From Halobacteriales archaeon QS_6_71_20 (GTDB taxonomy: Archaea > Halobacteriota > Halobacteria > Halobacteriales > Haloferacaceae), in NCBI GenBank assembly GCA_003020945.1, contig PXRU01000009.1, positions 1-47,631 of the forward strand: 47,631 nucleotides of DNA. Reading direction: 5' to 3'. Under the pieces are notes generated by a model, which searched no databases, was not told the origin of the DNA, and saw only the letters and a program-made list of their open reading frames with translations. Below, one piece after another: positions 27,163 through 35,590 of this stretch. The stretch's first letter is position 1; the number at the start of each line of letters is the position of its first letter. The translations under genes and the position numbers were made by a program.

Positions 27163-27980
27163 CGCCACGCCAGCGCCCGACGCTGGAGCGCCCGGAACGC
27201 CGTATCGACGACGAGGAACATGAAGCTCAACACCAGGATGTACGTGATCACGACGTCGACCCGGAGGTTGTTGGAGGCGCGGAGGATCTCCCGGCCGATC
27301 CCCGGGACGCCGAATATCTCGGAGGCGACGACCAGCATCCAGCAGCGGCCGATCCCCGTCCGGATCCCGGTCGTTATCTCCGGGAGCGAGGCCGGAACGA
27401 CCACCGACCGGATCAGCTCCAGGTCGCCCCGCACCCCGAGGCTTCGTGCCACGTCGAGCAGGTCGTCGGAGACGCCCTCCACGCCGCCGTAGGCGGCGTA
27501 GAAGTTGATCCAGAACGCGCCGACGGCGATGATGAACGCGGCGCCGGCGTGGTTGATGCCGAGCCAGGCGATCGCGAAGCCGATGAGCGCCAGCGGCGGC
27601 ACCGGCCGGAGCACGCGGACGACGGGCGCGGTGGCGTCGTCGAGATACGGACTCCACCCGAGCGCGACGCCCGCGGCGATGCCGAGCCCGGTTCCGACCG
27701 TGGCGCCGGGGACCCAGTGGACGATACTGCTCCCCAGCGCGGCCAGCATGGCGCCGGAGGCGGCCTCGGCGACGAACGTCTCGGCGACCACCGGCGGCGT
27801 CGGCAGGACGTACGTCGGCTGCGTGGACGCGACTAGCCACCACAGCGCCAGGAAGGCGACGACGCCGCCGGCACCCCGGACGCCCCGCCTCGCGTCGACG
27901 TCGAACGGGGACGGCTCGACGTCCTCGCCGGAGTCGATGCCCTCGTCGGAGTCGACGCCCTCGCCGACCTCAATCGCCAT
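27159..27980 (-). CDS. ABC transporter permease (SsuC/TauC type)
   Basis: 273 residues. A long acidic cytoplasmic leader (about 30 residues, D/E/G-rich with a repeated GxDSxEG pattern) precedes about six membrane helices. TYVLPTPPVVAETFVAEA follows the first helix, as in SsuC. The coupling loop reads LLDVARSLGVRGDLELIRSV followed by VVPASLPEITTGIRTGIGR, as expected of BPD_transp_1 permeases. Starts 24 bp after the binding-protein stop and overlaps the ATPase gene by 4 bp. Confidence 0.92.
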   Translation of the reverse strand: MAIEVGEGVDSDEGIDSGEDVEPSPFDVDARRGVRGAGGVVAFLALWWLVASTQPTYVLPTPPVVAETFVAEAASGAMLAALGSSIVHWVPGATVGTGLGIAAGVALGWSPYLDDATAPVVRVLRPVPPLALIGFAIAWLGINHAGAAFIIAVGAFWINFYAAYGGVEGVSDDLLDVARSLGVRGDLELIRSVVVPASLPEITTGIRTGIGRCWMLVVASEIFGVPGIGREILRASNNLRVDVVITYILVLSFMFLVVDTAFRALQRRALAWR

Positions 27981-28004
27981 CCCCGCCCTCGCTGCGCGTC
28001 CGGG

Positions 28005-29015
28005 TCATCGGTCGTCGTAGACGCCGTAGTCGAATATCCGGTCGGTCGAGAGCCGCTCGTCGATCTGGCCGTTCTCGCTCGCGAACTTCGAGAAGATCTC
28101 GGTGCCGTTCTCGATCTCCCGCGGGTCCGTGACGAAGGTCGACAGCGGCCCCTCCAGCGCCGCTCGCGCCTGGTCGGCGGCCATCCCGATGCCGGACTCA
28201 ACGATCCGTGCGGTCGCCTCGACGTCGTTCCGGATGAACTCCGTCGCGCGGACGTGCTGTTCGAGGAACTGCCCCGCGACGTCGGAGGAACGCACCTCGT
28301 CGCTCATCAGCGTCACCGCCGCCGGCTGCCCCGGCATGATCTCGGCGGCCGTCCTGAACGTCTCGACGGGGACGTCCTCCCGTGCCGCGCGGGTCGGAAC
28401 CGGCTCCATGATCGAGGAGCCGTCGATCTCCCCGTTCGCGATCGCCTGCCACACGGCGTTCGCGCCGCCGATCTCGGTGATCTCGACCGCCGACTCGTCG
28501 ACCCCCTCCTCCCGAAGCCAGTAGCGAAGCAGGACGTCGGGCACCGATCCCTGCGGGAAGGTCCCGAAGCGGAACTTCCGTCCCCGGTCCTCCTCCCAGG
28601 CCGCGAACGCGTCGCTGCCGTGTTCCTCCCACATGGCGCGGAGGTCCTCGTGCGCCAGGATCGCCATCGGCTCCTTGATGTTCGCCGCGGCCACCTTCGC
28701 CGAGATCCCCCTGTCGATGACGATCATCGACGGGACGATGCCGAACATCGCCACGTCGAGCTCGCCGCTGCTGTACGCCTGGATGATCGCCGGCCCGTCG
28801 GTGAACTCGCGTCCGGTGACCTCCGCGTCGACCTCGGCGAGGTACCCCTCCTCCTCCATCACGTACCACTGGAGGTCGGGGAAGATCGGCATGTGGGCGA
28901 CGGTGAGTTCGTCGTCGCCGCCCCCGCCCAGACAGCCACCGAGCCCAAGGGTCGCGGCGGCGCCGGCTCCCGCCAGATACGTGCGTCGAGAAACGCCGGA
29001 GACGGTATCGGTCAT
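28005..29015 (-). CDS. ABC transporter substrate-binding lipoprotein (SsuA/NMT1-like)
   Basis: 336 residues. Twin-arginine signal SRRTYLAGAGAAATLG ends in the lipobox LGGC, then a short Gly-rich linker. The mature domain resembles SsuA/TauA/NMT1 proteins: LTVAHMPIFPDLQWYVMEEE, GPAIIQAYSSGELDVAMFGI, FGTFPQGSVPDVLLRYWLRE and NAVWQAIANGEIDGSSIMEP. It binds the imported solute outside the membrane. Operon order binding protein, permease, ATPase; cysE lies 230 bp upstream in the same direction, hinting at sulfur uptake (inference). Confidence 0.9.
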   Translation of the reverse strand: MTDTVSGVSRRTYLAGAGAAATLGLGGCLGGGGDDELTVAHMPIFPDLQWYVMEEEGYLAEVDAEVTGREFTDGPAIIQAYSSGELDVAMFGIVPSMIVIDRGISAKVAAANIKEPMAILAHEDLRAMWEEHGSDAFAAWEEDRGRKFRFGTFPQGSVPDVLLRYWLREEGVDESAVEITEIGGANAVWQAIANGEIDGSSIMEPVPTRAAREDVPVETFRTAAEIMPGQPAAVTLMSDEVRSSDVAGQFLEQHVRATEFIRNDVEATARIVESGIGMAADQARAALEGPLSTFVTDPREIENGTEIFSKFASENGQIDERLSTDRIFDYGVYDDR

Positions 29016-29040
29016 CGCCTGTTGTAGCCGCTCCGACGGG

Positions 29041-29049
29041 AAATATCGC
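29041..29049 (-). promoter_or_regulatory. TATA-like box of the transporter operon
   Basis: The minus strand reads GCGATATTT 26-34 nt before the binding-protein ATG at 29015, so this operon probably has its own promoter and is not only read through from cysE. Farther upstream (about 29170-29195) an imperfect inverted repeat CGGAAAAT...ATTCTCCG follows cysE and may end its transcript. Confidence 0.5.
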
Positions 29050-29245
29050 CCACCGCTGGCAAGCGGGGCGTCTTTTCGTGAGACGCAGTACCGGCGGATT
29101 CGCCTCGAACAGCCCTGAGCGGCCCGGGATCACCGCGGACGTGGCCACACAATGGCGTGCGAGATAGCGGAAAATGTCACCACTATTCTCCGTCTCCGGC
29201 TCACGCCCGCGAGCGAGCGGCTCCCGTCGGTGCGCCTCGGCGCCG

Positions 29246-30118
29246 TCAGTCGTTGGACTTCCGCCGCTGGTCGGGATGGTCCGCGATGAACACGCTGGTG
29301 TCGTCCGGAACGTCGTCGGTCACCCACGAGTTCGCGCCGATGCTCACGTCGTCGCCGACCTCGACGGCCCCGAGGACGTTGCTTCCGGCGCCGACGACGA
29401 CGTGGTCGCCGATGTCGGGATGTCGCTTGTACCCCTTCGCCAGCGTGTTGTCCTCGTCCTCGGCCTCCTCGAAGTGGAGGGCACCCAGCGTGACGTTCTG
29501 GTAGATCCGGACCCAGTCGCCCACCGTCGCCGTCTCGCCGATGACGACCCCCGTCCCGTGGTCGATGAAGAAGTGCTCGCCGATCTCCGCCCCCGGGTGG
29601 ATGTCGATCCCGGTTTCGGTCTTCGAGTACTCGGCGAGCTCGCGTGCGTAGGAGACGTGTCCCCGTCGGTAGAGGGAGTGAGCAATGCGATGCGTCATCG
29701 TCGCGTGGACCCCCGGGTACGAGCGGATGATCTCACAGTAGCTCTTCGCGGCCGGGTCGCCTTTGTACGCGGCCTCGACGTCCTTCTTGAGCGTGCGTCG
29801 GATCGCCGGTAGTCGGTCGAGGATCCGGTCGACGGTCCCCGTCAGGTCGTCGGCGTCGCGGTCGGAGTAGGCGGCGATACCCGTGCGAATGCAGTCCCCG
29901 AGTTCGGTCAACCGGGCTCGGATCTCCTCGGGGCTCCCGACCAGCTCCGTCGCGTTCCAGCAGCGGGGGAACAGGAGCTGTTTGAGGAGCGGCAGCTCCT
30001 CACGAAGCGAGTCGCGGGGGGGATACACCCGCGACGCGTCCGTCGGGAACGGGGAGTCGTCCGTCCGGTACGACCCGGCGAGGTCGCGGTGAGCGGCACC
30101 GGAGTACTCGTAGCTCAT
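29246..30118 (-). CDS. cysE: Serine O-acetyltransferase
   Basis: 290 residues. The N-terminal helical domain includes LREELPLLKQLLFPRCWNA and DVEAAYKGDPAAKSYCEIIR, matching the CysE SATase domain. The C-terminal half is a left-handed beta-helix of hexapeptide repeats (GIDIHPGAEIGEHFFIDHG, TGVVIGETATVGDWVRIYQN, IGDHVVVGAGSNVLGAVEVG). The catalytic His pair lies in IDIHPGAEIG and FFIDHGTG. It makes O-acetylserine, the acceptor for sulfide in cysteine synthesis. No cysK is adjacent. The following sulfonate-type transporter is a plausible sulfur source. Confidence 0.94.
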   Translation of the reverse strand: MSYEYSGAAHRDLAGSYRTDDSPFPTDASRVYPPRDSLREELPLLKQLLFPRCWNATELVGSPEEIRARLTELGDCIRTGIAAYSDRDADDLTGTVDRILDRLPAIRRTLKKDVEAAYKGDPAAKSYCEIIRSYPGVHATMTHRIAHSLYRRGHVSYARELAEYSKTETGIDIHPGAEIGEHFFIDHGTGVVIGETATVGDWVRIYQNVTLGALHFEEAEDEDNTLAKGYKRHPDIGDHVVVGAGSNVLGAVEVGDDVSIGANSWVTDDVPDDTSVFIADHPDQRRKSND

Positions 30119-30198
30119 CGGGTCGAGGTTGGCGGGTTCGGATGAAGTGTGTTACTACACGCCGGGGGACGCGACCCGAACCGGCCGACCGCTGCGGG

Positions 30199-30293
30199 CG
30201 ACTCGTCGGACGCTCGGCGACTCCTCGGACGCTCGGCGATTCCCGGACTGCTCGGCAACTCCTCGGATGGTCGGCGATCTCCGGACCGCTCGG
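30199..30293. repeat. 19-bp imperfect tandem repeat, five units
   Basis: Five units of 19 bp start at 30199, 30218, 30237, 30256 and 30275. The model unit is CGACTCCTCGGACGCTCGG; units 1 and 2 differ at a single base and later ones diverge. The array lies in the divergent intergenic region between cysE and the ribbon-helix-helix regulator, upstream of both promoters. Confidence 0.8.
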
Positions 30294-30316
30294 TGACTCG
30301 CGGAGGCGACGACCGT

Positions 30317-30337
30317 GTGACACCGTGACACTTAATC
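30317..30337 (+). promoter_or_regulatory. Promoter with a doubled GTGACAC box
   Basis: GTGACAC occurs twice (30317-30323 and 30325-30331, spacing 8 bp) and runs directly into the TATA-like CTTAATC (30331-30337), about 25-30 nt before the ATG at 30361. Direct repeats touching the TATA box are where a ribbon-helix-helix protein could bind to repress its own gene. Confidence 0.45.
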
Positions 30338-30360
30338 GGCGGCGGCGGCCCGGGGAGTGC

Positions 30361-30909
30361 ATGAGTAACGACCGCATCACCGTCTCCCTCGACGACGACG
30401 CCCGCGAGGCGATCGAGGACCTGACCGAACGCACCGGCCAGGGGCAAAGCGAACTGGTCAGGCGCTCGCTCACGTTCTACGCCGCGAACTTCGGGGCCGC
30501 CACCGCGGAGTCCAGCGAGCAGCTGGAGAACTACTACGAGATGCTCTCCGGCGGCGAGCACGTCCTCCTGGACGTCGACTTCCTCCACTGCTTCCTCCAC
30601 TACGTCTCGGACGCCGACGGCGACCCCGACCCGGAGTTCCTCGACTCCGCCGACGAGGTCTCCGACTACCACGCCCGCGAGTACGACGACGAGTTCGACT
30701 CCCTCGACGAACTGCTGGAGTGGCTCTCGCTGTGCGGCTTCCTCTCGGTCCGCCGCAGCGACGACGACCGCTACCACGTCGTCTTCCCCTCCGAGCAGAT
30801 CCGGTGGTTCATGACCCGCTTCATCGAGCGGTCGACGGCCGAGCTCCCCTTCGACATCGACATCGAGGCGGGACTGACGAAGGTGATGATGACCGAGCAC
30901 CCCGCCTGA
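30361..30909 (+). CDS. Ribbon-helix-helix regulator with haloarchaeal C-terminal domain
   Basis: 182 residues. Residues 1-45 form a CopG/Arc-type ribbon-helix-helix: RITVSLDDDAREAIEDLTER followed by TGQGQSELVRRSLTFYAANF. The remaining ~135 residues are an acidic domain of unknown family (FLHYVSDADGDPDPEFLDSA, LLEWLSLCGFLSVRRSDDDR, IRWFMTRFIERSTAELPFDI) that I only know from haloarchaeal hypothetical regulators. Probable transcription factor; targets unknown, with self-regulation suggested by the direct repeats in its promoter. Confidence 0.85.
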   Translation: MSNDRITVSLDDDAREAIEDLTERTGQGQSELVRRSLTFYAANFGAATAESSEQLENYYEMLSGGEHVLLDVDFLHCFLHYVSDADGDPDPEFLDSADEVSDYHAREYDDEFDSLDELLEWLSLCGFLSVRRSDDDRYHVVFPSEQIRWFMTRFIERSTAELPFDIDIEAGLTKVMMTEHPA

Positions 30910-31042
30910 CCGGGTGACGACCGTCGCCGCGTCGGATCGGCCGGCACCCCGTATGACGGTCACACATCCGTTCATACGTTCTCATACGGTTCGTGTCTCC
31001 GGACACACCCGACACACGCTCGTAGGGAGCTGTAACAAGTAG

Positions 31043-31049
31043 CTATATA
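31043..31049 (+). promoter_or_regulatory. TATA box of the liv/hyu operon
   Basis: CTATATA about 30-35 nt before the ATG at 31078, in an AT-rich patch. It would drive the whole rightward operon (binding protein, hyuA, hyuB, MFS, permease fragments). Confidence 0.55.
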
Positions 31050-31077
31050 CAGGCCGTGACATGTGGTATGAGTAGTC

Positions 31078-31716
31078 ATGGGAGACGGTAACTCGTTCGT
31101 GGAACGGCTCGAGCGCCGGCGGTTCCTCCGCCTCTCGGGTGCGGCCGGCGCCGCGGGACTGGCCGGGTGCGCCGGCCGGGACGAACTGCAGGGCGCGACC
31201 GAGACCGGAGGGGACTCCGGCGGCGACACCGACTCCGGCGGCTCGGAGGGCGACACGGGGACCGACGGGACCGACTCGGACGGCGGCGAGCCGATCACGG
31301 TCGGGACGGTGATCCCCTTCAGCGGGGACCTGGCCGACTTCGGCGGCCCGATGCCGAACGCGATGCGGATGGCCCGGGAGGACATCAACGCCGCCGGGAC
31401 GGCCGACCCCGCCGAGGTCAAAGGACAGCTGCGCACGCGGATGGGACGGGACATGCGGGGGAGGCCTACGTACCCCGCCGAGGTCAAAGGACAGCTGCGC
31501 ACGGTGTCGAACCCGGAAGGGGAGACCGTCGGCTACGCCGAGTTCGAGCGGGGTGTCTCCCTGCTGGACGAGGGGACGGAGATCGACTACAGCGGCCCGA
31601 GCGGCACCGTCGACTACGACGAGAACGGCGACGTCGCCAGCGACATGGTGATCGTCGAGGTGCAGGACGGCCAGTTCACCGACCGGGAGACGATCCCGGC
31701 CGACGAGCTGGTCTGA
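31078..31716 (+). pseudogene. Branched-chain-amino-acid-type ABC substrate-binding lipoprotein, internally deleted
   Basis: Open frame of 212 codons, about half the usual ~420. The front is normal: twin-arginine signal RRRFLRLSGAAGAAG, lipobox AGC, Gly/Asp/Ser linker, then ITVGTVIPFSGDLADFGGPM and NAMRMAREDINAAG, the start of a LivJ/Peripla_BP_6 domain. The end is also normal: QLRTVSNPEGETVGYAEFER, LLDEGTEIDYSGPSGTVDYD, ASDMVIVEVQDGQF. The central part, some 200 or more residues forming most of the ligand cleft, is gone. At the junction a 32-bp sequence occurs twice, 66 bp apart and in frame. The product could be secreted but cannot bind ligand as the family does. Confidence 0.75.
31406..31503 (+). 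repeat. 32-bp perfect direct repeat with 34-bp spacer inside the binding-protein gene
   Basis: Copies at 31406-31437 and 31472-31503 are identical over 32 bp (start ACCCCGCCGAGGTCAAAGG, end GCTGCGCACG). Start-to-start distance is 66 bp, so the duplication adds exactly 22 codons (PAEVKGQLRT, then RMGRDMRGRPTY, then PAEVKGQLRT again). The second copy continues into authentic family sequence, so the first is the duplicate. Confidence 0.9.
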
Positions 31717-31885
31717 TGCCGCCCGCGGACGCCCGTCGGACGGACCGCCGTGACCCGGCGAGCCCACGTCTCGCACGCGACTTGCCTTCGGGTTCGACCC
31801 GCTTCACGTCTCCATACATGTCTCGAACGAGAGCCGACACGCACTGCGGCGGCGCGCGGCCGACGCCGCCACGGAGGACAGCCGG

Positions 31886-33896
31886 ATGACCACCGACCAC
31901 GCGGTCGACGCCACGACCGACGGCGGTACAGTCGCCGACGGCGCCCGCGTCGGCGTCGACGTCGGCGGCACGTTCACGGACCTCGTGACCGTCCGCGACG
32001 GCGTCGTCCGGGTTCGGAAGACACCGTCGACGCCGGACGCCCCGGAGCGGGGCGTCATCGACGGCCTGGAGGACGCCAGCGACGACGGCGGCCTCGACCT
32101 CGGCGCCGTCGACTTCCTCGGGCACGGGACGACCGTCACGACGAACGCGCTCCTGGAGGAGGACTGGGCGGACACCGCCCTCGTCACCACGGCGGGGTTC
32201 CGCGACGTCCTGGAGATCGGCCGGCAGAACCGGCCGGACATCTACGACTTCCGGGCGGAGAAGCCGACGCCGGTCGTCGAGCGCGACCAACGGTTCGAGG
32301 TGCGCGAACGGCTCGACGAGCGCGGGACCGTGCTGGAGCCGCTCCACGAGGCGGACGTCCGGAGGGTGGCGGACGATCTCGCGGACGCCGACGTCGACAG
32401 CGTCGCGATCAGCCTGCTCCACTCCTTCGAGAACGACGACCACGAGCGCCGCGTGCGCGAACTGCTGGCCGAGCGACTCGACGCCTCGATCTCGCTGTCG
32501 AGCCGGACGCTCCCGGAGATCCGCGAGTACGAGCGTACGCTGGCGACGTCGCTGAACGCCGCGCTCAAGCCGGTGATGGACAGTTACGTCGGCCGGCTGG
32601 AGTCCGAGGTCGAGTCGCGCGGCGTCTCGGCGGCGCTGAAGATCATGCAGTCGAACGGCGGGATCATCACCGCCGACGCCGCCCGCGACCGCCCCGTCAA
32701 CACCCTGCTGTCGGGGCCGGCGGCGGGGGTGCAGGGGGCGACGTACGTCGCCGGCCTCGCCGGCTTCGAGGACGTGATCACGATGGACATGGGCGGCACC
32801 TCCTGTGACGTCTCGCTGGTCGAGGGGGGCGACCCGCTCGTCTCGACCGACGTCGAGGTCGGCGAGTACCCCGTCAGCGTCCCGATGATCGACGTCCACA
32901 CCGTCGGCTCCGGCGGCGGCTCGCTCGCGTGGCTCGACGGGGGCGGCGCGCTCCGGGTCGGGCCGCGGTCGGCCGGGGCCGACCCCGGACCGGCTCTCGG
33001 ACGACCTCGACGCCGACGTGGGCGACGTCCGCGACGCCGTCGCCGAGCACGTCGCCGACCCGCTGGACACGGGCGTCGAGGCGGCCGCACAGGGGGTCCT
33101 CGACGTCGCGAACGCGAACATGGAGCGCGCCCTCCGGGTCGTGAGCGTCGAGCGCGGCTACGACCCCCGCGACTTCGCGATGGTCGCGTTCGGCGGCGCC
33201 GGCCCGCTGCACGCGACGACGCTCGCCGAGGCGCTCGACGTGCCCCGGGTGGTCGTCCCGCGGACGGCGGGCGTGCTCTCGGCGCTGGGGCTGCTCATCA
33301 GCGACGTCCTCTACGACTACAGCGTCTCGCGGGTCCGACCGTGGGCCGACGTCGCCCCGGAGACGCTGGCGGAGTCGTTCGCGGAGTTCCGCGAGCGCGG
33401 CCGTACCCGACTGGAGGCCGAGAGCCTGGCCCCCGGGCGGATGAGCTTCGAGCGGACCGTCGACCTCCGGTACGAGGGACAGTCGTTCGACCTGTCCGTC
33501 CCGGTGCCGGCGGGCGATCTCGACGAGGCGACGCTGGGGACGGTCGTCGACCGGTTCCACGACCGCCACCGGCGGCGCTACGGCCATGCCTACCCCGAGG
33601 AGCCGGTCGAACTGGTCACGATCCGGCTGCGCGCCCGCGGCGTCGTCGAGTCGCCGGACCTCCGGCCCGCCGCGACCGACGGGACGGTCGCGGACGCGCG
33701 CCGCGAGCGCCGCCCGGTGATGTTCGACGGCGAGTACGTCGAGTCGGCCGTCTACGTCCGCGAGTCGCTCCCCGCCGGGGCGACGTTCGACGGTCCGGCG
33801 GTCGTCGAGGACGGGGAGAGCACGGTCGTCGTCCGCCCGGGCCAGTCAGCCCGGGTCGACGAGCACGGCAGCATCGTCGTGGAGGTGACGGACTGA
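31886..33896 (+). pseudogene. hyuA: Hydantoinase/oxoprolinase subunit A, frameshifted by internal deletion
   Basis: Normal start: RVGVDVGGTFTDLVTVRDGV (actin-like ATP loop), FLGHGTTVTTNALLEEDWAD, IREYERTLATSLNAALKPVM, IMQSNGGIITADAARDRPVN, ITMDMGGTSCDVSLVEGG. The frame is correct up to VGPRSAGADPGPA near 32995. There the conserved CYGRGG...PTVTDA...LGRL segment, about 30 codons, is absent. Family sequence continues in another frame as LSDDLDADVGDVRDAVAEHV and VANANMERALRVVSVERGYD to the normal end at 33896. The deletion is not a multiple of three, so translation leaves the frame. HyuA needs HyuB to open hydantoins or 5-oxoproline with ATP, so the pair should be inactive. Confidence 0.8.
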
Positions 33897-35590
33897 TGGT
33901 CGACTCCGTCACCCTGGAGGTCGTCCGCAACGCCTGTGCGGCGGTGTGTGAGGAGATGAACGCCGACCTGATCCGGACGGGCTACTCGCCGAACATCAAG
34001 GAGCGACGGGACTGCTCGTGTGCGCTGTTCGACGCCGACGGGGAGATGATCGCGCAGGCGGAGAACATGCCCGTCCACCTGGGGGCGATGCCGTTCTCCG
34101 TCGCGGCCGCGATCGACCGGTTCCCGCCGGAAACGCTCGACCCCGGCGACGCGGTCCTGCTGAACGACCCGTACCACGGCGGCGCCCACCTGCCGGACCT
34201 GACGCTCGTCACGCCCGTCTTCGAGGGCGGCGAGGTCGTCGCCTTCGCCGCCAACCGCGCACACCACGCCGACGTCGGCGGCTCCCGCGCCGGAAGCGTC
34301 GCGGCCGACTCCACGGAGATCTACCAGGAAGGGCTCCGGATCCCGCCCGTCAAGCTGTTCGAGGGGGGCGACCCCAACGAGGCGGTGTTCGATATGGTGC
34401 TGTCGAACGTCCGCACGCCCGACGAGCGCCGGGGGGACCTCCGCGCACAGGAGGCGGCCAACCGGACGGGGTCGCGCCGGTTCGTCGAGCTCGTCGAGAA
34501 GTACGGCGCCGGGACGGTGTCGGCGGCGCTCGAAGAGATCAACGACTACTCCGAGCGGCGGATGCGCGCGGAGATCGACGAACTGCCCGACGGCACCTAC
34601 TCGTTCGCGGACGTCCTCGACGACGACGGCGTCGGCAACGCGGATCTGCCCGTGGAGGCGGCCGTCACGATCGACGGCGACGAGGCGGTCGTCGACTTCG
34701 AGGGGACCGCCCCGCAGACGGCCGGGCCGGTCAACGCCGTCATCGCGGTCACCTGCTCGGCGACGTACTACGCGGTCCGTTGCGTGACGGACCCGGACAT
34801 CCCGCCGAACCACGGCTGCTATCGGCCGATCGAGGTCCGGGCGCCCGAGGGGACGATCGTCAACCCGACGCCGCCGGCGGCCGTGGTCGGCGGCAACCTG
34901 GAGACGTCCCAGCGCGTCACCGACGTGGTGTTGGGGGCGTTCGCCGAGGCGGTCCCGGAGCGCGTCACCGGCGCCGGGCAGGGGACGATGAACAACGTCA
35001 CCTTCGGGGGGACCGACCCCCGGGACGGCTCGCCGTACGCCTTCTACGAGACCCAGGGCGGCGGCTTCGGGGGGCGCGCCGGGGCGGACGGCATGGACGG
35101 CGTCCACGTCCACATGAGCAACACGATGAACACGCCGGCGGAGGTGCTGGAGACGGCGTACCCGCTCCGGATCGACCGCTACGAGCTCCGCGAGGACTCC
35201 GGCGGCGCCGGCGAGTTCCGCGGCGGCCTCGGCCTCCGCCGTGACGTCACCGTCCGCGACCACGTGGCGCGGTTCAGTCTCCTCTCGGACCGCCGTCGCC
35301 ACCGCCCGTACGGCGTCGATGGCGGCCGGTCGGGCGAGCCGGGCGACGCGGTGCTCACGGACGGCGACGGGGACGAGGAACGCCTCCCCGGGAAGACGAT
35401 CCGGGAACTCGACCCGGGAACGACCGTCAGCATCCGGACGCCCGGCGCCGGCGGGTACGGCCCGCCCGGGGAGCGCGACCCGGAGGCGGTCCGCCGGGAC
35501 GTCCGCCTCGGGAAGGTCTCCGCGGCGGCCGCCCGCGAGGAGTACGACATCGACGTCGAGCGCGACGAGGGAGGAGAGGGCGATGAATGA
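33896..35590 (+). CDS. hyuB: Hydantoinase/oxoprolinase subunit B
   Basis: 564 residues and apparently intact. It starts MVDSVTLEVVRNACAAVCEE, with IRTGYSPNIKERRDCSCALF, then FDADGEMIAQAENMPVHLGA, DAVLLNDPYHGGAHLPDLTL, ANRAHHADVGG and EIYQEGLRIPPVKLFEGG. It ends with the C-terminal GGAGEFRGGLGLRRDV and TPGAGGYGPPGERDP, all HyuB hallmarks. HyuB pairs with HyuA for ATP-dependent opening of hydantoin or 5-oxoproline rings. Its ATG overlaps the hyuA stop by one base and its stop overlaps the MFS ATG by 4 bp. With hyuA broken, it lacks its local partner. Confidence 0.93.
   Translation: MVDSVTLEVVRNACAAVCEEMNADLIRTGYSPNIKERRDCSCALFDADGEMIAQAENMPVHLGAMPFSVAAAIDRFPPETLDPGDAVLLNDPYHGGAHLPDLTLVTPVFEGGEVVAFAANRAHHADVGGSRAGSVAADSTEIYQEGLRIPPVKLFEGGDPNEAVFDMVLSNVRTPDERRGDLRAQEAANRTGSRRFVELVEKYGAGTVSAALEEINDYSERRMRAEIDELPDGTYSFADVLDDDGVGNADLPVEAAVTIDGDEAVVDFEGTAPQTAGPVNAVIAVTCSATYYAVRCVTDPDIPPNHGCYRPIEVRAPEGTIVNPTPPAAVVGGNLETSQRVTDVVLGAFAEAVPERVTGAGQGTMNNVTFGGTDPRDGSPYAFYETQGGGFGGRAGADGMDGVHVHMSNTMNTPAEVLETAYPLRIDRYELREDSGGAGEFRGGLGLRRDVTVRDHVARFSLLSDRRRHRPYGVDGGRSGEPGDAVLTDGDGDEERLPGKTIRELDPGTTVSIRTPGAGGYGPPGERDPEAVRRDVRLGKVSAAAAREEYDIDVERDEGGEGDE

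Noticed and set aside
31406..31503. Repeat-spacer-repeat of 32/34/32 bp, the geometry of a CRISPR array
   Set aside because: Only two copies, in frame within a coding sequence, no palindromic repeat, no cas genes; best seen as a partial tandem duplication.
31886..35590. One continuous 1234-codon frame suggesting a fused HyuA-HyuB protein
   Set aside because: The middle of that frame (about 33000-33890) is Arg-rich nonsense, while genuine HyuA sequence runs in another frame; the continuity is a high-GC accident after the frameshift.
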